Assembly: GCA_022818135.1 (NCBI GenBank)
Contig: JAFMSR010000014.1
Location: forward strand, 43,524,924 to 43,588,923
DNA: 64,000 nucleotides
Direction: 5' to 3'
From: Saxidomus purpurata
Lineage: Eukaryota; Mollusca; Bivalvia; Venerida; Veneridae
Shown: positions 25,655 through 39,100 of the stretch, piece by piece
Layout: every line of letters begins with the position of its first letter
Numbering within the stretch: the stretch's first letter is position 1
The notes under the pieces: generated by a model
The model's database searches: none
What the model was told of the DNA's origin: nothing
What the model saw: only the letters and a program-made list of their open reading frames with translations
Position numbers and translations under genes: made by a program

Positions 25655-26340
25655 ACCATGCAAAATGGAATACCATGCTAACTGACCATAAAATGGAATA
25701 CATTATATACCAGGCTGACTACCAAATCATCTAAAATTCAAAATGGAATACCATACTGACTGACCATAAAAATGGAATACCATTTGCTGACCACCCAAAA
25801 TGGAATACCATACTGGCTGGCCATTCAAAATGGAATACAGTGTTTGCTGACCATCCAAAATGGAATACCATACTGGCTGGTCATTCAAAATGGAATACAG
25901 TGTTTGCTGACCATCCAAAATGGAATACCATACTGTCTTATTCAAAATGGAATACAGTGTTTGCTGACTATTCAAAATGGAATACCATGCTGGCTTATTC
26001 AAAATGGAATACAGTGTTTGCTGACTATTCAAAATGGAATACCATGCTAGCTGGCCATTCAAATGGAATACATTATATACCATGCTGACTACCAAATCAT
26101 CTAAAATTCAAAATGGAATACCATACTGACTGACCATAAAAATGGAATACCATTTGCTGACCATCCAAAATGGAATACCATACTGGCTGGCCATTCAAAA
26201 TTGAATACAGTGTTTGCTGACTATTCAAAATGGAATACCATGTTTGCTGACCATTCAAAATGGAATACCATGCTGGCTGCCAATTCATCTGAAAATTTAA
26301 AAATGGAATACATGTACCATTCTGGGTGACCATTCAACTG
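25655..26340. repeat. 30-bp minisatellite with higher-order block
   Basis: About 22 units built on AAAATGGAATACCATACTGG followed by CTGGCCATTC, with two alternating variants (ACCATNCTGG and ACAGTGTTTG). A block of ~145 bp starting at 25701 recurs almost exactly at 26071, an offset of 370 bp. Both strands stay open through much of the array, giving a false repeat peptide. An inverted unit lies at about 26361-26378. Confidence 0.92.
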
Positions 26341-26639
26341 ACTACTTTGATGACAATGGTGTTCCATTTTGAATGGTCAGCTGTACGGTCAGCTAGAACT
26401 TTGAATATAATAGTGCACCATTTCCTCTTGGCCTTTATACACAGTGTGTTCTTTATTCAGTGGTGGTCTTAAGCACATGTATGACTGTATTTGGAAAGGT
26501 GTACATGTATATCAAATTAGCAGTTCGAAAAGGAACAAGAGAGTGAGATATCACATACATACGTACTTGTATTTGTACCTGTGATGGGAAATTAACAGTT
26601 ATGACTATCCTATAGAAGACTTTCATCTTTATTACATCT

Positions 26640-26825
26640 CTCTTAATTCCTACTTCCCTAATTCTGACTTCTAACTTTTCTTACCATTGATTTCTAACTT
26701 CATTTACTTCTGCCTTGCTTCTGATTCTACTTCCATACTTTTAGTTTCCTTATTTCTCTTTTCTATCTTACAACTTTCTTGCCTCTAAAATCGAAAGTAG
26801 AATCTCCCTCCTGGGCTTCCATACA
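26640..26825. repeat. CTTACTTCTGA-rich repeat, second copy
   Basis: Related to 9077-9280: words such as TTCTGACTTCTAACTT repeat, and the right end CTCCCTCCTGGGCTTCCATA matches the earlier right end. The left end is less well preserved. Confidence 0.5.
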
Positions 26826-27352
26826 ATCCTTAGGATAAAAATGTTAATGATTATTGTGTAATTAAGGCTTTAAAGCTGCTCGCTCTCAGTTACCGCTGAA
26901 AAAAATATTTAAAAAAAAAATGACATTCTTATTCAAGTATATAAAACTGAAGGCTTGAATACGAAAATAAGCAAAAATCTAGGTAGGAGTTGCAGAGATC
27001 TATGGAAAAGGTCGGTTACATGGCTATGTTTTTATTACCCTTCCATGAAATTGCAGTCTTCTGATTGGTCAAAGATCCGTGAATAGATATTGATATTTAC
27101 GGGCAAGCCGGTAATATACACTTGACATAACCCCGCTACTGTACCCCATGCTAAACGTGAGCTTGTTCGCTGCGTACTCTACGTCAATGTATAAGTCCGT
27201 GCTGATTTGTGACGTCACGAAGTGAAATTGAGGTATCATAAGGGAGATTTGAAAATGTGCTTACGTTCAGCTGTTAAATAAATAAAACATAAACGGAATC
27301 TTTCAATAATTAAGACAGGGAAGGGTAATAAAATTGTTTTTGTTTTTTTGAC

Positions 27353-27973
27353 GTGATATATGGGGATATATTACCCGCCTCGACATAATATTTCCCTCGC
27401 CTAACGGCTCGGGAAATATAAGTCTAGGCGGGTAATATAAAGGCGAGGGAAATATTATGTCGAGGCGGGTAATATAATAGGGTTATTAGTATAGTAACGT
27501 GATCCAGCATGCCGGATTTGCTCGAGTCGTGCGCCGGATCATACGAGTGCGTAGCACGAGTTTGATCCGACCTCGACGAGAGCCAATCCGGCTTATGGAT
27601 CACATTACTATACTAATAACCCTTTTATTATATACCATTTGACACTTGTCTGCGCGATCAACTAAATTAAAATGACATGCTAAGCATACAATTGAAGAAA
27701 AACCCTTTTTAGCGCGAAATATACGTAGTGTGCGACGTCAGTTTATTGACGTCATCGTATAAACAAATAGTAACGACCCAGTCAAAAGCGACGTTATTAA
27801 CGTCATGTGCATTTGTGGGCCAATTGAATGCACTCTTACAAATTATGCCGCGCTATTTGTATTGCACGTACATACAATACGGAATTTTTTCTGTCAGGCC
27901 GTATTTGATGGTTGAATATAGGCTGTATTTTGACAGACTATTTATAGGTATATAATAAATCCCCATATACCAC
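27353..27973. mobile_element. Nested fold-back elements
   Basis: Several inverted repeats are stacked. The outermost pair is GTGATATATGGGGATATATT (27353-27372) with its near inverse ending at 27973. Inside it, 27369-27402 and 27441-27474 are a perfect 34-bp inverted pair with a 38-bp spacer. Next, 27480-27505 and 27597-27622 form a 26-bp pair with one mismatch. A third pair (GCCGGATT...CTCGAGTCG with CGACGAGAGCCAATCCGGC) surrounds the core ACGAGTGCGTAGCACGAGT at 27543-27561. No protein coding. Confidence 0.75.
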
Positions 27974-30910
27974 TTCAAAAACCAAATAACATATAATATT
28001 GAAATTTCAAAAGCGTTTGCAACGCTTTTGAATTTGGTAGCGCATTTTTCGAAATTTAGAGATGTACGTGACATGCATTTATACTCGAGCCTTTTTATAT
28101 CACCATATGTTCTAAAATACGTTATTTACATACAGTTTGAAGAAATTATTTTTTTTACCAAAATCCGAGAGGTGAGGCTAAACCCCTACCAACTTGCTGT
28201 GGTTTATTTTTGAATAAAGAATGATACCGGATATAATTTTTTTTATAGTATTAGTGACTTTTGTAATTAAATCTCTGTCGATGTGATAATGAATTTCATT
28301 GTAATATTTGCATGTATCATTGTGAAAAGGGACATAAATTGTGATAAAATCTTATCTCGGATAAAATATGAATAGAATATTTAGCGTTAAGAAAACACCA
28401 TGACTTTTTTTATGATTTACTGTCCTATTCTGTTACTTCAACAGGTGTTGTTCTTAGCCCAATGTCATATGAAGATAAGAATACTGTAAACAGGTTCGAG
28501 AACTTCTTAAAGAAAATGTAGGCAAAAATAAACAAAATATGTTGAGGGATAAAAACTTTTAAGTAATTTAAAGATCTGGGCAGCAGGTGGAAGTAATCTT
28601 ACATACCTCCATCCCATGAAATGTGGTCTTTTAAAATGGTCACAATTTTTTTTCTTGAATCTATTTTTGTTCTCAACCTAGAGATTATCAAAACTGTCAT
28701 TCTGACAGACTTACGTGTAAGTTTGGACACTAAATCCCACGAGTGCTCATAATATTTTTCTAAATCTGACCTGTTGTAACTATTTTTTTTACCCATCTTG
28801 ACAGATTTTCAAACTCAACCTAGGCCCCTACAAGGAAAATAGTCTGACCCATTTTCATATAGATTCCTAATGTAATGTGGCATTTAGGATATTCACGAGT
28901 TAACTATTTACAGACAGACAGATGTTAGACATCTGGTGATCAAAATAGCATATATTGCGCAATTCATGCACACGTGGGCTAAAAACCTCAAAAAACCTGA
29001 AAGCCTTTGCATATAACCTATCCCAAAATACAAGATTAATTTCATAATTTTGCTATCTTTATTGAAATCAGAAAGGTTTTGCACATTACTGAGAGTTGTA
29101 TTAATGAAGTCATTGCGCAATGTAATACATCCGCTTCGTTTACGTCTAACGTTTTTTTAACGTGCATTACAAAATCTTTTCAGCTTTACTCAAGCAAACG
29201 CGAGACTCATACTTATAAAGCAAATATCACTGTGCTGTATTATAATTAGATATGACATAAAAGTATGAAAACCAGATACGTATGTTATACCACTAATACA
29301 AAATAAACACTACTTGGTTAAGAAAAGGGATCAGTCCATTTTGTGTCTATTAAAAAAATCATTTCTACATGTAAACTTGAAATGTTGAAGTTTTCAGCTG
29401 TTCATCCAAATTTATACAAATAATTATTATAACTGAATAAACAAAGAATCTGCCGAATAAGGCCCTGCCAGTAGCTCTTGTAAAACCACACATAACGGCT
29501 ATTGTTTGTCTGTTTACTAGATATACATGAATACTGTAACTGTTTTCTACATTGGAAGCAATTTTCTGGTGGCCATGGTTCAGCATGAACAGAATTGACT
29601 TCATGTGGAAAAATACATTGTTAAAAACAAATTTCAGCAATGTACGTTTAAAAACAAATTTGTTTTGCATCTTGGCCTACTAAAAACACTAAATTTCAGT
29701 GATAGCTTTTTCATTAGTTAGCAACATCAAGTTTGACCACTCAATTATTTATGTAGTTTCATATTTGGTGAGTATCCTTTTGATTCAGACATCAAAAAAC
29801 AACAATTGTTTGGGGAAAAAAGACGTTTTTAAATCAGAGGCAGTTGCAGCCATATCTCTTGCTGACGAGCTATTGTAATGAAAAACAGCCATATTTCTGG
29901 AGTGAGCAAGTTGGATGATGATTGGATAACAATTGCTCAAGTGAGACATTAACAAAAGGGCAAGTGACCGATTTGTTCAGAATTGGACAGTTCAAGTGCA
30001 AAAACTCCGTAATAACCCAGGCAAACCAATCGATTACAGAACTTGGTCCAGAAATACCTATTGAAATGGAGAACATTATGATGATTGGATTAAAGTGGTT
30101 CAAGACAAGCAAGACCCTGTGAATTTCAGATCTGACAATTCAAGGGACATAACTCTTGAATAACCAGAATTATTAAGCTGGTTACTGAACTTGGATCAAG
30201 CTACTGTATTGAAGCATAATAATGATTGGGTAACAGTTGTTTGAGCTAAAGGGAACAGACACTGTCATTTTGATTTAAGTAAACAAACAACTCTTGGATC
30301 CTGTACAATGATTTATTTTTCTGATAATTGGTAGTTTTTCGACAGAAATAGAATTGACTTCAAATCAAAATGTTTAAAAACTACATTCCTTCAAACTCCA
30401 TTTTGTCACCTTTTAAGTTTTGTCCCATAAACTAAATCACCAAAGCTAAACATGTATAAATCTTGGCCTCCGGTCAGTTATATTTGCATCTTGTTCTATT
30501 TAGAACATCATCCGTTGTAAATCCAAAATTACAGGAATTTACAGTTATTCATACTCTCTTGATCCAATAATGCCCTCTCTACTGGTACTTCATCTTCACA
30601 TGAGCAAGAATGCTTTAAGTAATTCAGATATAATACAAGTCTTTCACAACTAGTGCAACTTTTTCCAGACATAAACGGGATATAAAACACAAGTTAGATA
30701 TCAAATTAATAAATTCAGGAACTAGTTCCTCACATTCATTTTTTTTTATTGATCCTTTTATTCTCTCCTTCACCGTCAACAAGAAATGAACATTTTCTGT
30801 GTTTGAAAGACTTAACTCTAGAATTTTTGAACAACTTTTTTCAATCTGCTCAAGTGTTTAAGTAAAATTCCAAACTTGTCTGGAAATATATGCAAAACAT
30901 TTCATTACAA
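27974..30910. other. Intergenic region downstream of NOP56
   Basis: No gene recognised. The repeated word TTGGATGATGATTGGATAACA near 29909 and its relatives near 30078 and 30215 suggest an old degenerate tandem repeat. The other open frames are short and look non-coding. Confidence 0.5.
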
Positions 30911-30916
30911 TTTATT
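30911..30916 (-). terminator. NOP56 polyadenylation signal
   Basis: AATAAA on the minus strand about 147 nt past the NOP56 stop codon; it is the first clear hexamer I found downstream. Confidence 0.6.
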
Positions 30917-31062
30917 AAAAAGTATGTAATTTGTACAATGCAAGTGTTCTCAGGTTTTTTCCTGTCCTGGTAGTATATGCAGTACAGTACAGTCAAACCC
31001 TGAAAGTGTCTTAACAGAACACTTCCTCATAATCTTTGTCTTTCCTTTTCTCTTCATTCTCT

Positions 31063-31178
31063 CTATTTGCTCTTTTTCTTTTTCTTCTTCGGTTTCTTAG
31101 ACGGTGTATCATCTGCTACTTCTTGGGTCGTGTCCAGTTCCTGACTGGTTTCCATGGTTACATTTGCCTCATTTTCAT
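31063..31178 (-). CDS. NOP56: NOP56 exon 11: C-terminal tail and stop
   Basis: Acceptor CCAATTTAG, phase 1. Encodes [37 protein letters not shown] and the stop TAG (31065-31063). The basic end fits a nucleolar localisation tail. Confidence 0.9.
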
Positions 31179-34100
31179 CTAAATTGGAAATTAAACATTA
31201 ACTGAACATATTGCAAACAAGATAATTATCCAGCCTTATCTTGCATATACAGTGCAACCTCTCAGGCGAGGAGCGACACAGAAATGTGTTTATTGTAGAT
31301 AGGCATTGTTCTGGAGAGATTAATTCCTTATATAACTGAAGCAACTGAAAAGAAAATGTGTGTCTTTTTAGGGAGGGTGTTGCTCTAGGGAGGTGTCGTT
31401 TGGGGAGGTTGGGCTGTAAATGATGGGAAAGTACCATAGAGTCTACACTTTTACCCTGCTGGCAGCATGTGAGTCAGCCTTTGTACTAAGTGCAGATCAT
31501 GATCAACCTTGACAAAATGGTTCCTTTATAGGCCTCACAAACCTTGTTGGCTGGGGGTATTTATTGCAAATTGGGTAATTTTTGTGTGAATGAAATTTCA
31601 TAATTTATTTTGTGAGCATACAAGACATATACACTACTTCTAAATTAATGAAAGGAGAATTCTCCAATAGTAAATCTATGCAAAATAAATATTTTGCTAG
31701 ATTTTTGTATTAATGTGGGGAATTCGCAAACTTTGCAAAAAATCAACTAATCACAAATATTTCCACATTTACAGTACATTAATTTTGGTTGTACATAATT
31801 TCATGCCTCAAGATATGGTGTACTGCATCTTACACATGTAATTTTCAGAAATTTTTTATTAATTAACTGCACATAAAGAGTCAATATTCTTTGTTTTTTA
31901 AGCTGAAGCTGACGCCAAGTTTTCTATGCACAGAAGATGTTTGAGCAATCAACAGTAAAGTCTCGGAAATCTTTTTTTCCAAGGTTTTACACCTTGCCAC
32001 CACAGTATTTTCAGTTATGTACATGCAGACAGTTTACTCTAAATTTCTTTTCTCGAAAGAACCAGGACAGGACTTGAACCTTTCTGCAAACTTTCTCACA
32101 TAGAGCCTGGATAGGGACTGAACCAGTCACACTCAATTTGCGAGAGGTCTTGTGACCCCAAATCATAGACCTTAACCAACTGACCTCAGAAGCCGGTCAA
32201 GTAGAAAAAACTTAATTTTACCAGTTTGCTTCCTCTTTTTCTTCTTCTTCTTTGATGGGGGTTCTCCTAAGGCAGATGTGTCAGCTGTTGTATCCAATGT
32301 TGTATCAGCATCCGTTTCCATGGTTACATTTCCAGCATCAGATTTCCTCTTCTCTTTTTTGTCTTTCTTTTTCTTCTTCTTGTCTTTCTTCATAAGGTTT
32401 GCCTGGACTACAGTAGCCTGAAAAGTAGCAGGGCTCGATTTAGCACTGGACCGTTGGTCCGGGTCCAGTTAAAAAGCCCACGGTCCAACTGACCGTCCAG
32501 TAAGCTGGTCCGCCGGTCCACATCAAAAATGAGATGACAATGGCACAAATCTTTGTTTGTCAGGGGTTTATAGAACAAATTAATAACGTGCTTTCTGATT
32601 TGTCACTGACACCCATCTATAACCAATTGAAATCGAGTTTTATACACCTCCAATCGCGCCAAAGCGTGACTTAGAACTTCTTCGACTTCGAGTACGGAGA
32701 AATATCGCGGCACTTTGCGGGGGTTAATAAAATCGCCGTACTTGGTGTGATTGAACGGGTTTACGAGATATTAAATTTAAATTCGTTTCGGTAGATATTT
32801 GTAAACACGCGTCTTTTTTGTCTTTTATAGAGCTCTATATTTTAAATTGAAATTCATAGGCCAACCGACGTACATTTGTGTAGCATTTTCGATATATTGC
32901 ATCAACAAAAATAAAACTTACTCGTAACATTATCTCATCCAAACTAATATTTTTATAATCCAAAGTCAACAAACACTTGTACATGTCTTAAACTGTCAAA
33001 ATATATCTGTCTTTTTAATGCCACGTGTTTTACTAAGATCAAAGAAACTTGACTAGCGCCGACAAGCGTCGGCGACCTTCTTTGATCTCGTGACACTGCG
33101 GCTTTATCTCTATTACTAACAGAAGTTTGCAGTAAAAATTTCTTCATTCGGCAAAGGTTATTCATTAAAATGAATATAAGAAAATTGTTACTGGAAAAAT
33201 TCACAGTTGCTGAAAAAGAGCAAAATAGACGGACACGCAGAAACTAGAACAAATTACTCCGGTAGTTTTGTTTTGAATAAACAACATTCGGAACTTTTAA
33301 ATTGTTAGAGAAATGTTTTCGCTTTCATCAATTAACGAACCTCAATCAGTGGTATCACATAGCTTGGACTTGCAAACAATTTCAGAATTGAAAGAGTTAA
33401 TTGTGTCATCCTTTATGACAGGCCATATTTTTCACACCTACCACGAGTGACAAATGCAAAGTGGAAAATAAACATTGACCAATTACGGCGGATATTACAC
33501 GGGAATAAGTATGAATATATGAATATATTTATTTATTTATGTCTCATCCATCACATGTATACATATAAAACATACATACACAAACCAACATATATTAACA
33601 TGAAAATGGCCATTCTTAGTAAGAATTATATGAGACTTCATATACTTTTTGCACAATAAATATCACAATTACTATCACTTATAATACAAGATAAAAGTTA
33701 GATAACCATCGCTAATCCAAGCCTAAAATATGCCATAAAAGTTTTTAGGTAAAAAACTGAAAAGGAAAACTGCACTACTGCGCATGAAAAAAATGTCTTA
33801 AAAATCAAATATCAGCCTTGATCAGATCAAGGATGAACTGATTAGCAATGATTACCTAAACTTAATTAAAAGACGACAAAAAACAGCCAATCTAAGACAC
33901 GTGACATATACATGTATCTACATAAAACAGTTCTTGTGTAAAATTTAAGTGTCTAAAGAAAGTATATACGAATAAAGTAATATATTATTTACAAAGATAA
34001 AAACTACGACGTTTAAGAATGTTAAAACAGGTTTTGGCACAGAGTCTAATTAATGATTGACTAGAAAACAGGAAACTGAACTGGTCAGTCTTACTGAAAT

Positions 34101-36132
34101 TTGAAAAATTCGGCTCAACTACTGTCGCCTTAGCTAATAATTCTGCTCTCATATCACCATAAACAGCACAATCTAACAAAACATGTAACTCATCCTCAAC
34201 TATGTTACAAAAAGGGCATATACGATCCTCTAACCTCAGGTTTTCAAATCTTCCAGTTTCTATACGTATAGGAATATATTACATATACATTGAGGTTCAG
34301 ACGAAAAATAACTTTTTGAAACGATGATATCAAAAACGCGTTAATAGTATAGCGGCCGCGGATTCGCAATGAAAATACCGCGGCGGCGATGTGTGAATTA
34401 ATCCTTGGGATTCAAAGAATCTAATTGTAACAGTTCGCTTTTACAGGTGTATTTTAATTACATGATGTAATAAAAAAGTCACTCAGAAATACGAAGAGAA
34501 ACGCGATAGTCCCGCGATCGATATTTTCACTCAAAACTCCAGTCGAAGTCACGTTTTTTTTAAACATCATTTTACATAGTGAATTTATAGTTTTTATTGG
34601 TACAAATATTTTGGTCCAGGTCAGTTGACGCCGGGCCAATTGAAGTCTAGATGAGGTGGACCGAAGGTCCAATTAAGTTTTCAGTCCTAAGTCGAGCCCT
34701 GAAGTAGTATATGTTCACAATGAGGTAGCTTAAATCTGGGGCCAAACTTGACAGTTCTGGCTGGTAGGTATTAGCCGCTCAAAAAAAACTAGAGCTATCA
34801 CTAAATGTGATTAATACCCCCAAAAGGATTGCTTTATAAACTGAAGAAGTTCGTAGTAACATAATACCTTGCAAACAAACTAAAAAGAGATATTGTTCTT
34901 AGAAGTTCCTCTCACTGTGCTTGACCATTGTATGAAGTTGTATTGAATTCCAACTTGTAGTTTTCGAAAAATGCTCCAGACAGGGAAAAGTAACAAAGGG
35001 CAATAACACTGTAATTAGTCAAGATGGAGTTATGGTTCCTGTGCACTGCACTCCCTCTCACTGTGCTTGACCATTGTATGAAGTTGTATTCAATTCCAAA
35101 CAGAAGTTTTCAAGTTATGCTCCGGACAAGGAAAAGTAACAAAGGGTAATAACTCTGTAATGAGTCAAGATGGAGTTATGGTTCCTGTGCACTGCACTTC
35201 CTCTAAATGTACTTGACCATTGTATGAGGTTGTACTGAATTCCAACTAGTAGTTTTCAAGTTATGCTTCGGACAAGGAAAAGTAACAAAGGGCAATAACT
35301 CAGTAAATATTCAAGATAGAGTTATAGTTATTGTACACTGCACTCCATCTCACTGTGCTTGATCATTGTATGAAGTTGTATTGAATTCCAACCAGTAGTT
35401 TTCAAGTTATGCTTCGGACAAGGAAAAGTAACAAAGGGCAATAACTCTGTAATTAGTCAGGATGGAGTTATAGTTCTTGTGCACTGCACTTCCTCTCAAT
35501 GTGCTTGACCATTGTATGAAGTTGTATTGAATTCCAACCAGTAGTTTTCAAGTTATGCTCCGGACAAGGAAAAGTAACAAAGGGCAATAACTCTGTAATT
35601 AGTCAAGATGGAGTTATAGTTCTTGTGCACTTCTTTTGCACTTCCTCTCAATGTGCTTGACCACTGTATGAAGTTGTATTGAATTCCAACTAGTAGTTTT
35701 TAGTTATTCGGACAAGGAAAATGCAACCCGACCCCCACCCCCCCCCGACCCCGACCAACCACCGGGTGACTCCTATATACCCCCCCCCCCTAAACTTCGT
35801 TTTGGGTAAAAATCTTCCATGAAATCTGCCACTTCACTGCTCTATACCATAAAATGAAGTTTGAGTAAAAATCTGCATGAAAAGGCACTATCAAACAATC
35901 TAATAATAGGAACAATCAAACAATCATTAGATTGTTTATAGTCCCCACGGACCCTTAGAAGCCACGGATCAGCCTGCCAAGAAAAGGCCCTCCGGAAAAA
36001 AATAGCAGGGAACAAGTTCTGTCCAAGAAACTTTGATGAAATGCCCTCGATGTTTGTAGGTTAATAGGAAAACTATAAGCTGTCTTGCAGTCCATGCAAA
36101 TAAAATTTAAAAATTTTTTTAAAAAATTTTTA

Positions 36133-36172
<40 letters not shown>

Positions 36173-39100
36173 AAAAATAAGTGTTTATGTCTTGTATCAC
36201 AGCAGTATGCAACAATTAACTTATAAAGCTTGTATCAGTACAACAAAGTCATACAGATATCAAGTTTTTACAATTAAAGCTTTCACCTTTGCTTTTATTT
36301 GATTTGAATAAACAAAACTCTTCACTCTAAATACTTTACCGTTTACGGAGAGCAATTGAATTAATCTACCACACATATATGCCAATTACAGGGTTTTTGT
36401 GTTTCCAAAGTTTCACTTGATTACTTCTGAAGTACATTTTACATTAAAACGAGTGAACAATTTCATAACTAGGACTGTAGAGAGGCACGTGGAGACCCAA
36501 TCTGATTTGCCAGTTGGAGTTTACGTTTTATAATTCATGGATAGAGGCTAGAGCCAAGATGCTTCTGTATCAACTATGATACAGAATCTGACAATCAACA
36601 TAGTCAAAAAGGCACATTTGTCTTTTGAATACTTGTAATATGGAATATTGATACTCTTCATTTAACAACAGGTTCACAATATTAAGAATGATCGCAATCC
36701 TACAATAAAGGTCGTTATGAATATTCGTGCTCGATACTCAGACAGAGCTCATGGTTACCGGAGTACAAGGATACTTGCTAGATACAACCCTACAAATAAC
36801 TACTTTTGAATTACCTCTTGCATGGCCTCATGCATGACGTCAATGTTTTTCTTAGGCGCTTCACCGGTCTCGTAAAACTTGAGCCTGTCCTCTACCTGCT
36901 GTCTGAGAAACTCTCCGTACACGGCTGTCGGAATATCTGTAATTACCAAGTTTCATGAAGATTTGATACACATGTGGTTACAAAAGTGGATACATTTGTG
37001 GGCATCATACTCCAAGTGCACATTCAAGTGACCAAGTCACAATTTTGTATATTTTGGGGATTAATACCCTTTTTCAACAGAACTTCACTTACGTACAGGT
37101 GGGCAGTTTTGTCTAATCTTCGTTCCTTGTAAAGACCAGTTCTAGACTTCAATCTTTATTCTAACACAAGCGGCTGCTTTTCCTATATAAGCATATAGGG
37201 AAAAGCCTGTATTTTATTTTACGACAAAATACAGCACGTTTTTCCAAGGACGACGTGCCTTAAATGCGCAACGAGCGTGGCGTATGTAAACAAGCGCGCC
37301 AATCGTATCTCACGCTTTAAGGTTACAATGATGTACTACTACGCGTTAAATAAAGTTTGGCTTGTTTTCAAAGAAAATAACGTGTTAGAATCGAAATAAT
37401 AAATTGTTCCCTATATTTTATCGTTGAATAAAATATAGTCAGGAATTTGGATGCGTAGTAATTCAATCACGAGTGCGTAGCACGAGTGATTTAATTATTC
37501 GCATCCAAATGACGTTTTAAGGTTACAATGATGTACTACTACGCGTTAAATAAAGTTCGGCTTGTTTTCAAAGAAAATAACGTGTTAGAATCGAAATAAT
37601 AAATTGTTCCCTATATTTTATCGTTGAATAAATATAGTCAGTCATTTGGATGCAAATAATTAAATCCTCGTGCTACGCACTCGTGATTGAATTACTATGC
37701 ATCCAAATTCCGAACTATATTTTATTCAACGAACAGGAGACCTAAGTAATAAACTGGCAACTTTTAAAGATTAAGAATCAGGTTGGTAGCTGGGCTTGAA
37801 CCCACAACCCTAAATCAGCCTAGGGTATAGCAATTTCAAGTCAGCCACCTTAACCTCTTGAACACAGATGAATATGTTCAACTGACACCTTACAAGTTAT
37901 TGCTGCACAAAATGGCTGTTTTTTCTATCATTAAAATGCCAACCAAACGTAATGAGCCATTACATCACATCTTTAATGACAAGCGTAGCAAAAAAGGAAA
38001 ATTTGAAAGAAATCTTTAAAATCTCGCATGTCAGAGCCCAAAATCCATTAATCAAAAATGTTCATGAGACATTAAATCAACTAAAATCCCGCTTCTTTAT
38101 GTACAGTAGAACCTGTGATAGTGTTCACCTACCAAGCAACCACCTGTCGTAAGCACCAAACACTGATGTACCACAACCTGCCAATTTTGTGTAACATAAT
38201 ACCTGTACTGAGCAGCCATCTACTTTTAAGTTGCAATTTTTGATGCCGTCCCATGATTGGCTGATTTTGAGACAGGTTTGACTGTTGTAAATTACACAGC
38301 AATTTTGAACTTACCGGAGAAGCAGTCAATACGAGAAGCAATGGAACACTTGTTGGCAAGGTATCTTGAAATACGTCCTTTATTCTTCGCTCCAGCTCGG
38401 CCAATGAACGTTGAGTGGAATATTAAACCATACTTTGGTGTGTTGCCTTTAGTTTTCAGAGCCCTAAAATATCAACACATAACAAGAGTTGAAACAAAAA
38501 TCAGATCAAACAGAAATGCAATATGTGCTAATATTCTGTCCCATGTGAACATTAAGAATCTAACATCTATTCTAAAATGCCTTTTATGACTTGTAGAATG
38601 CAGAATTGTTTGCTGCAAAGTCTGCAGAATTCTCTGTTGGAAAGGCTGTGATACAATCCTGTTGTTTAAGACGACAGCTTATATACCCCCCATCCAGTTT
38701 ATACTGTAAAAGCTGTTTTTTCAACGAGTTTTTTTTATTTTTCGCTAATGTAGCACTTCACCAATTCACCAAACTCGCTAAAATAACAAATGAACAAAGA
38801 TTATATATAAAATAGTTAAAAATTAAAACTCGCAAATAAACAGAAAATAGGAAAATCACAAAATATATAACTCCCAAAAGATTTTTACAGTAATCAAAAT
38901 GGAATTGAAGATGGCCGTGTCAAGCTTATAATGCTCTATAAAAACCAAGTAATTAACACTTTTTTTTTAATTTTCCTGATACCATGACATGGAACAGTGA
39001 GTGAGATTATTCGATGTTCAGAGAGCAAGTCTTATTTTCACAAAATTCCTGCCGTTTTAGGACCCGTAGATGCCAAGTAACTTTGCCATAATATTTGGAC

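Noticed and set aside
25727..26333. Long open frames reading repeated WYSILNGQQT-like peptides on the minus strand and mirrored repeats on the plus strand
   Set aside because: They are translations of the 30-bp minisatellite, whose unit length is a multiple of three, so frames stay open without coding.
36141..36169. A29 run as a processed-pseudogene tail
   Set aside because: No gene-like sequence precedes it on either strand.
38129..38404. 91-residue minus-strand open frame over NOP56 exon 8
   Set aside because: It is in a different frame from the conserved NOP56 sequence.
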